Assembly (NCBI GenBank): GCA_964455095.1
Contig: CAYVUV010000065.1
Location: forward strand, 1 to 10,536
Source: CAYVUV01 sp964455095
Lineage (GTDB): Bacteria; Desulfobacterota; Binatia; HRBIN30; CADEER01
Length of the DNA stretch: 10,536 nt
Direction of reading: 5' to 3'
Shown: in pieces, positions 6,093 through 10,536 of the stretch
Position numbering within the stretch: position 1 is the stretch's first letter
Layout: every line of letters starts with the position of its first letter
Notes under the pieces: generated by a model
What the model was told of the DNA's origin: nothing
Database searches by the model: none
What the model saw: only the letters and a program-made list of their open reading frames with translations
Position numbers and translations under genes: made by a program

Positions 6093-8129
6093 TCAGATGG
6101 AAAAATCCTGGACGAATACGCGCACGTGCTTCGGGAAGACGAACACCTGCTCGCCGGCGCGCAGCTGCAGATGCGCGAAGCGCTCCTGGCCCAGCTCGAC
6201 GCTCAGCGTGGCGCCGAAATCGGTCGCCACCAGCTCCACCTTGACGACGGGCCCGGCCGGATTGATGCGCACGATATCCGCCCGCAAGCTCGACGCGTCG
6301 GGGGCCAGTCGGTCGATCTCCAACTCGTGCGGCCGCACGAACATCGTCGCCGGCCGCGCTTCCTGGTGCGGGTAGTCGGGGTAGGCGAGGTTGAAGGCGC
6401 CCAGCACGGCGCGGCCGCGTTCGACGCGGCCGTGAAAGACGTTGACGTTGCCGAGGAAGTCCATGACGAAGGCATTGGCCGGGTGTTCGAAGACCTCCTG
6501 CGGTGTGCCGGACTGTTCGATACGCCCGCGGTTCATCACCACGACGCGATCGGAGACCTCGAAGGCCTCCTCCTGATCGTGCGTGACGAAGACGCTGGTG
6601 ACGTGGATCTCGTCGTGCAGACGGCGCAGCCACTGGCGCAGCTCCTGGCGCACCTTGGCGTCGAGGGCGCCGAAGGGCTCGTCGAGCAACAGCACCCGCG
6701 GCTCCGCGGCCAGCGCGCGCGCCAGCGCGACGCGCTGGCGCTGCCCGCCGGAGAGCTGCGACGGCGCCTGATTGCCGAGCCCGTCGAGCTGCACCAGGCG
6801 CAGCAGCTCGTGCACGCGCTCCGACACGCGGGCGTTCGGCCAGCGGCGCACGCGCAGCCCGAAGGCGACGTTCTCGAAGACGCTCATGTGGCGGAACAGC
6901 GCGTAGTGCTGGAAGACGAATCCGACGTTGCGATCGCGCGCCGAGCGGTGCGTCGCGTCCTCGTCCTGGTAGTGGATCGCGCCGGAGTCGGCGACTTCGA
7001 GGCCGGCGATGATGCGCAGCAGTGTCGTTTTGCCCGAGCCCGACGGACCGAGCAGGGCGACCAGCGAGCCGTGCGGCACTTCGAGCGTGACGTTGTCGAG
7101 CGCGACGAAGTCGCCGAAACGCTTGGTGATGTTGCGCACCGAGATGCCGACGCCGCTGCCGTCATCGTCGGGTCGGCCCGCGCCGCCGCCCGGCGTCGGT
7201 CCTGCGCGAAGGAAGGTGTTGGGGGTTGCCGTCGCCGGTGGCGCGTCGCCGTCGGACGCGGCTTCCCGCAGCCGGCTGTCCAACTCGCGGCGGGTCTTCC
7301 ACTCCAGTGCCGTCTTGACGATCAGCGTGACCAGCGCCAACGACGAGAGCAGCGAGGCGAGGGCGAATGAGGCCGGGTTGTTGTACTCCTGGAAGAGCTT
7401 CTCGACCCGCAGCGGCATGGTGTCGGTCTGGCCCGTGATGTGGCCGGAGACGACATAGACGGCGCCGAACTCGCCCATCGCGCGCGCGTTGCACAGGATG
7501 AGGCCATAGAGAATGCCCCACTTGACGTTCGGCAGCGTGATCCGGCGGAACATGTGCCAGGCGCGCGCGCCGAGGCTGACCGCCGCGGTCTCTTCATCCG
7601 ATCCGATCGCCTCCATCAACGGGATCAGCTCGCGGGCGACGAACGGGAACGTCACGAACGCCGTGGCCAGGATCAGGCCCGGCGTGGCGAAGATGATCTT
7701 GATGTCGTGCTCGCGCAGCCACGGGCCAAACCAGCCCTGCAGCCCGAAGATGAGCACGAAGATGAGCCCCGCCACTACCGGCGAGACGGCGAACGGCAGG
7801 TCGATCAAAGCGGTCAGCAACGTGCGGCCGCGAAAGCGGAAGCGGGCGATCGCCCATGCCGCGGCCAGTCCGAAGACGAGGTTGAGCGCGACGGCGACCG
7901 GCGCGACTCGCAGCGTCAGCAGGATCGCGCTGACGGTGTCGGGATCGCCGAACAGGTTGTTCCAATATGCCGCTGGCCCGCGGCGCAGCGCCTCATAGAA
8001 GACATTGACCATCGGGATGATGACCAGCCAGGCGAGCGTCGCCAGCGCGGCGGCGATCAGGCCCCAGCGGACAAGGATCGGATCGTCTTGCGCGGTGCGC
8101 CGCGGCGCACCGATGGTGTTAGTAGCCAT
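6093..8129 (-). CDS. cysWA: Fused sulfate ABC transporter: CysW permease plus CysA ATPase
   Basis: One 678-residue chain carries two subunits of the sulfate/thiosulfate importer. Residues 1-282 are CysW: about six membrane helices and the cytoplasmic EAA loop (EETAAVSLGARAWHMFRRIT, 179-198) that contacts the ATPase. Residues about 283-326 are an Ala/Pro/Gly/Asp-rich linker. Residues 327-678 are a complete CysA: Walker A GPSGSGKTT (361-369), Q-loop Gln407 in FVFQHYALFRHM, signature LSGGQRQR (459-466), Walker B LLLDEP (480-485), H-loop His517, and a C-terminal regulatory beta domain (about 565-678). No catalytic residue is missing. These are normally separate, adjacent genes. ATG 8129 overlaps the cysT stop by 11 nt, with GGAG 8 nt upstream. 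No in-frame ATG lies between the halves; a GTG near 7139 has no visible RBS. The alternative is a sequencing indel that removed a stop and start, but the linker reads cleanly. Confidence 0.93.
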   Translation of the reverse strand: MATNTIGAPRRTAQDDPILVRWGLIAAALATLAWLVIIPMVNVFYEALRRGPAAYWNNLFGDPDTVSAILLTLRVAPVAVALNLVFGLAAAWAIARFRFRGRTLLTALIDLPFAVSPVVAGLIFVLIFGLQGWFGPWLREHDIKIIFATPGLILATAFVTFPFVARELIPLMEAIGSDEETAAVSLGARAWHMFRRITLPNVKWGILYGLILCNARAMGEFGAVYVVSGHITGQTDTMPLRVEKLFQEYNNPASFALASLLSSLALVTLIVKTALEWKTRRELDSRLREAASDGDAPPATATPNTFLRAGPTPGGGAGRPDDDGSGVGISVRNITKRFGDFVALDNVTLEVPHGSLVALLGPSGSGKTTLLRIIAGLEVADSGAIHYQDEDATHRSARDRNVGFVFQHYALFRHMSVFENVAFGLRVRRWPNARVSERVHELLRLVQLDGLGNQAPSQLSGGQRQRVALARALAAEPRVLLLDEPFGALDAKVRQELRQWLRRLHDEIHVTSVFVTHDQEEAFEVSDRVVVMNRGRIEQSGTPQEVFEHPANAFVMDFLGNVNVFHGRVERGRAVLGAFNLAYPDYPHQEARPATMFVRPHELEIDRLAPDASSLRADIVRINPAGPVVKVELVATDFGATLSVELGQERFAHLQLRAGEQVFVFPKHVRVFVQDFSI

Positions 8130-8946
8130 AGCGTTTGCTCCATCGCTCGAGCAGGTTGATCAGCACGAGCATCGTGAAGGAGATGACCAGCAACACGACG
8201 GCGATCGCCGCCGCGTCGGCGTACTTGAACGATTCGAGCGAGGCGACGATCAGCACCGGGGCGATCTCGGTCTTGAACGGCATGTTGCCCGAGACGAACA
8301 CCACCGACCCGTACTCGCCCAGCCCGCGCGCGAAGGCGAGGGCGAAGCCGGTGATCGTCGCCGGCAACAGGGTGGGAATGATGACGCGCGCGAAGGTTTG
8401 GAAACGCGAGGCGCCGAGGCACGCCGCAGCTTCCTCGACGTCGGCCTCGAGGTCCGCCAGGATCGGCTGCACGGTGCGCACGACGAACGGCAGACCGATG
8501 AAGGTCAAGACCAGGACGATGGCCAGCCGAGAGTAGGAGCCCTGGATGCCCATGGGGACCAGAAACTGACCGAGCCAACCGTTCTTGACGTACAGACTGG
8601 AGTAGACGAGCCCGGCCACGGCCGTCGGCAGGGCAAACGGCAGGTCGACGAGCGAGTCGAACAGCCGCTTGCCGTGGAAGTCATAGCGCACGAGCACCCA
8701 TGCGATGAGCACGCCGAGGGGAATGTTGACCGCCGCCGCAACGAACGAAGTCCAGATCGTCAACCCGTACGCGGCGCGGGCGCGCGGTGTCCAGACTGCG
8801 GCGACGAACTCGCTCGGGCTGAGCGAGGCGGCCTTGAGCAGGCAGGCGGTCAGCGGGATCAAGACCAGAAGGCTCATGTAGAAGACGGCGTAGCCCAGGC
8901 TGAGAGAGAAGCCGGGCAACACGCGCCGGTTGACGTCGGTCATCAT
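8119..8946 (-). CDS. cysT: Sulfate/thiosulfate ABC transporter permease CysT
   Basis: This is an inner-membrane permease that pairs with CysW to form the sulfate channel. The 275 residues, about the usual family length, carry six hydrophobic helices and the EAA loop EEAAACLGASRFQTFARVIIP (171-191). Further CysT-like stretches are DLPFALPTAVAGL (101-113), then GEYGSVVFVSGNMPFKTEIAP (210-230). The latter matches sulfate permeases better than molybdate ones. Tandem ATG codons occur at 8946 and 8943; 8946 is chosen because GGAGGA at 8955-8960 is 8 nt upstream. The 3' end overlaps the CysW-CysA gene by 11 nt (GCTATGGCTACTAA), so translation is probably coupled. It lies 24 nt downstream of the small membrane peptide gene. 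Confidence 0.95.
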   Translation of the reverse strand: MMTDVNRRVLPGFSLSLGYAVFYMSLLVLIPLTACLLKAASLSPSEFVAAVWTPRARAAYGLTIWTSFVAAAVNIPLGVLIAWVLVRYDFHGKRLFDSLVDLPFALPTAVAGLVYSSLYVKNGWLGQFLVPMGIQGSYSRLAIVLVLTFIGLPFVVRTVQPILADLEADVEEAAACLGASRFQTFARVIIPTLLPATITGFALAFARGLGEYGSVVFVSGNMPFKTEIAPVLIVASLESFKYADAAAIAVVLLVISFTMLVLINLLERWSKRYGY

Positions 8947-8970
8947 GGTGTGGGTCCTCCTCGCCCGGCC

Positions 8971-9135
8971 TCAAGCCGCCAGCGCGACGATGATCCAACC
9001 GATGGCGGTCCACAGCGCCAGGGCGAACACCGCGCCGGAGAGCAAGCCGAGCAGCGGCATGCGCGGCGGGCGATCGGGGCGGGCGGCGTTCTCCGACACC
9101 AGCTCGATGTGGGCGTACGTGATGGTGTGAGCCAT
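8971..9135 (-). CDS. 54-residue single-TM peptide in the sulfate operon
   Basis: I do not recognise a family. The N-terminal part reads MAHTITYAHIELVSENAA and is polar, followed by a basic/proline patch (RPDRPPR, 19-25). Residues 26-54 are one hydrophobic helix rich in Leu, Ala, Gly and Trp (PLLGLLSGAVFALALWTAIG and on), with positive charges just before it, so the N terminus is probably cytoplasmic. ATG 9135 lies 7 nt after the sbp stop, and GGAAAG inside the last sbp codons serves as RBS. The 24-nt distance to cysT and this tight packing argue for a real gene. The frame is open upstream to 9423, but that part is only the antiparallel-free shadow of sbp in another frame. A small accessory subunit or stabiliser of the permease is possible; this is inference from position. 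Confidence 0.65.
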   Translation of the reverse strand: MAHTITYAHIELVSENAARPDRPPRMPLLGLLSGAVFALALWTAIGWIIVALAA

Positions 9136-9142
9136 GGCGCGC

Positions 9143-10201
9143 TTACTTTCCGGCCTGTGCGGCCGTGTAGATGGTGTCGAAGATCTTGCCGTCGGCAAAG
9201 AACTTGGCGTTTGCCTCATCCCAATTCTTGGCGATGGCCGTGATGGGGAACAGATTGAGCGCCGGGAAGGTCGCGGCATGGCGCTGTAATACCGCCGGGT
9301 TGCTCGGCCGGTAGTAATTCTTGGCGATGATTTCCTGTCCTTGATCCGAGTACAGGAAGTTGAGGTAGGCCTCGGCGGCGTCCTTCGTGCCCTTGCGTCC
9401 GACGTTGACGTCGACGACGGCAACGTGCGGCTCGGCCAGGAAGCTGATCGGCGGGTAGACGATCTCGAACTGACCCGGATATTCCGCCAGCTCCAGGTGT
9501 GCTTCGTTCTCCCAGGTCAGGTGCACGTCGCCGATCTCCTTTTGTGCGAAGGTTGTCGTCGAACCGCGCGCACCCTGATCGAGCACTGGCGCTTGCCGGT
9601 AGAGCTTGGTGACGAGCTCCGTCGCCTCGGCCTCCGTGCCGCCGCGCAGGACGACGGAGCCCCATGCACCGAGGAAGCTGAGCTTGCCGTTGCCCGAGGT
9701 CTTCGGATTGGGGGTGACGATCTCGATGCCGGGTTTTACGATGTCCGTCCAGTCCTTGATGCCCTTGGGATTGCCCTTGCGGACGACGAAGACGATCGTG
9801 CTCGTGTAGGGCAGTGAGCGGTTTGGCAGGTCGTCGGTCCAGCCAGAATTGATCAGACCGACCTTGCGAATCGCGTCGGTGTCGGGCCACATCGCCAGGG
9901 TGACGACATCGGCTTCCAGGCCATCGATCACGGCGCGCGCCTGCGAGCCCGAGCCACCGTGCGACTGCTTGATGACCAGCTTGTCGCCGCTCTTCTGCTC
10001 GTACACCGGGATGAAGGCTTCGTTGATGGCTTTGTAGAGCTCGCGGGTCGGGTCGTAGGAGACGTTGAGCAGTTCGAGTGTATCGCCCTCGGCGGCGACT
10101 GGCGCGGCCGGGCCGTAGCTGCCGTCGAGCGCGAGGGTGGCGAGGACGGCCACGGCGACGAGGCCGCGGCGGATCAGGGTCTGGTTGATGGTTTTGATCA
10201 T
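9143..10201 (-). CDS. sbp: Periplasmic sulfate-binding protein
   Basis: This is the solute-binding protein that delivers sulfate to CysT/CysW. The 352 residues have a signal peptide (basic MIKTINQTLIRR, a hydrophobic run, cleavage near residues 37-38 after APVAA). A mature two-lobed binding protein follows with the sulfate-family hallmarks: LNVSYDPTRELY (45-56), QSHGGSGSQARAVIDGLEAD (79-98), PYTSTIVFVVRKGNPKGIKDW (131-151), TPNPKTSGNGKLSFLGAW (163-180), LDQGARGSTTTF (208-219) and LTWENEAHLE (228-237). These include the backbone-binding loops used for the dehydrated oxyanion. ATG 10201 is chosen because AAGGAG at 10211-10216 lies 9 nt upstream and it gives the signal peptide; the frame open to 10342 would add 47 unlikely residues. 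It is the first gene of the - strand sulfur cluster. Sbp versus the thiosulfate-preferring CysP cannot be settled from sequence alone. Confidence 0.95.
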   Translation of the reverse strand: MIKTINQTLIRRGLVAVAVLATLALDGSYGPAAPVAAEGDTLELLNVSYDPTRELYKAINEAFIPVYEQKSGDKLVIKQSHGGSGSQARAVIDGLEADVVTLAMWPDTDAIRKVGLINSGWTDDLPNRSLPYTSTIVFVVRKGNPKGIKDWTDIVKPGIEIVTPNPKTSGNGKLSFLGAWGSVVLRGGTEAEATELVTKLYRQAPVLDQGARGSTTTFAQKEIGDVHLTWENEAHLELAEYPGQFEIVYPPISFLAEPHVAVVDVNVGRKGTKDAAEAYLNFLYSDQGQEIIAKNYYRPSNPAVLQRHAATFPALNLFPITAIAKNWDEANAKFFADGKIFDTIYTAAQAGK

Positions 10202-10420
10202 GGTCGTGTACTCCTTCCAGTTGCGGCGTTGGCGAGCCGCGCGATTTTTTCGCAGTTGGAACCCCATCTGGCGGGGCCGGAGCGCAGGGGGACGCGCGCG
10301 CCGGCCCACGCCAGCGCGAAGTCGATCTCTATGTGGTGTCAAAGAGGGGAGACGTCGCTGGCGTGGCGGTCAGGCCGCCATACAACAGCAGGGACAACAG
10401 CGGGCGGGGAGAAGCGCGTG
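10202..10420 (-). promoter_or_regulatory. Leader/promoter region of the sulfate operon
   Basis: About 220 nt upstream of sbp hold no convincing gene. The AAGGAG ribosome binding site is at 10211-10216. An exact TTGACA (- strand, 10342-10337) is the best -35 candidate, about 135 nt before the ATG, but at 17-nt spacing the -10 position reads TCGCGC, so a housekeeping promoter is not convincing. An A-tract between GC arms (GCGAAAAAATCGC, around 10240-10255) could be a small hairpin or a bend. No SAM riboswitch or T-box was recognised. The operon must start here, so an activator-dependent (CysB-like) promoter is likely, though no operator can be named. Confidence 0.35.
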
Positions 10421-10536
10421 CGAGGCGAGAACGGGGGGGGGGGTGGGTGGGGGGGGAAGGGGGGGGGGCCCCCCCGCCCCCCCCGGGTGATAAAATTCCG
10501 GGGGGGCCCGCCAAACTCCCGGTAAACCATGGTTAA
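10421..10536. other. Low-quality G/C homopolymer contig end
   Basis: From about 10430 the sequence becomes long G runs with single T or A interruptions, then C runs, then ccgggtgataaaattccggg and a short ordinary tail. The composition is unlike anything else in the window, reading frames there are meaningless, and it lies at the very end of the window. This is what mis-called or mis-assembled read ends look like. I assign no biological feature to it. Confidence 0.7.

Noticed and set aside
5772..7370. A 532-codon open frame on the + strand opposite yezD and the CysW-CysA gene
   Set aside because: It runs antisense to clear ABC transporter coding sequence, its translation is low-complexity (rich in Arg, Asp, Val, Gln, Ala), and such long antisense frames are expected from strong G/C third-position bias.
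8119..9135. Molybdate or other oxyanion ABC transporter instead of sulfate
   Set aside because: The binding protein carries the sulfate-family loops, the operon has two different permeases (CysT and CysW), and cysK follows; all point to sulfate/thiosulfate.
8005..9243. A 412-codon open frame on the + strand opposite cysT and part of sbp
   Set aside because: Same reason: it is antisense to recognised genes, and its composition (runs of Gln, Arg, Asp, Gly) is typical of a GC-rich shadow frame.
10314..10342. A sigma-70 promoter starting at TTGACA on the - strand
   Set aside because: The -35 box is exact, but no acceptable -10 hexamer appears at 16-18 nt; noted only as a candidate within the leader region.
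1..10536. CRISPR array, tRNA, rRNA, transposase or phage genes
   Set aside because: No spaced direct repeats, no cloverleaf or rRNA-like segments and no mobile-element protein motifs were seen on either strand.

Overview
The window looks like chromosomal DNA from a high-GC (about two thirds G+C by eye) Gram-negative bacterium, probably proteobacterial or Desulfobacterota-like. The Gram-negative call rests on a 473-residue outer-membrane porin with a signal peptide and a C-terminal phenylalanine. The high GC comes with strong G/C preference at third codon positions. I cannot assign a genus. Both ends look like contig ends; the right end (about 10421-10536) is a G/C homopolymer tangle that I would not trust as biological sequence.

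Left part, + strand (105-3079): an APC-superfamily permease with a long C-terminal soluble tail, a small secreted protein of unknown function, and a tightly coupled pair made of a PH-domain-like protein and a 59-residue single-TM protein (ATGA overlap). This block ends at a perfect 14-bp inverted repeat (3110-3150) in the convergent intergenic gap.

Right part, - strand (10201 down to 3264): one sulfur-assimilation gene train. Its order is sulfate-binding protein (sbp), a 54-residue membrane peptide, cysT permease, a single-chain fusion of CysW permease and CysA ATPase, a YezD/DUF2292-type small protein, an OprO/P-family porin, and cysK (O-acetylserine sulfhydrylase). The genes from sbp to yezD are separated by 24 nt or less, or overlap. 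A 152-nt gap precedes the porin, and cysK follows it after 34 nt. Read as a pathway, the porin would admit an anion (sulfate or thiosulfate is the inference) across the outer membrane. Sbp would capture it in the periplasm, CysT plus CysW-CysA would import it, and CysK would fix the reduced sulfide into cysteine. The sulfate reduction genes (cysD/N/H/I/J) are not in the window.

The points most worth a second look are the CysW-CysA fusion, the two small unexplained proteins inside the sulfate operon, the placement of the porin between importer and cysteine synthase, and a short cysteine-containing upstream reading frame overlapping the porin start. No RNA gene, CRISPR array, insertion sequence or phage element was recognised.
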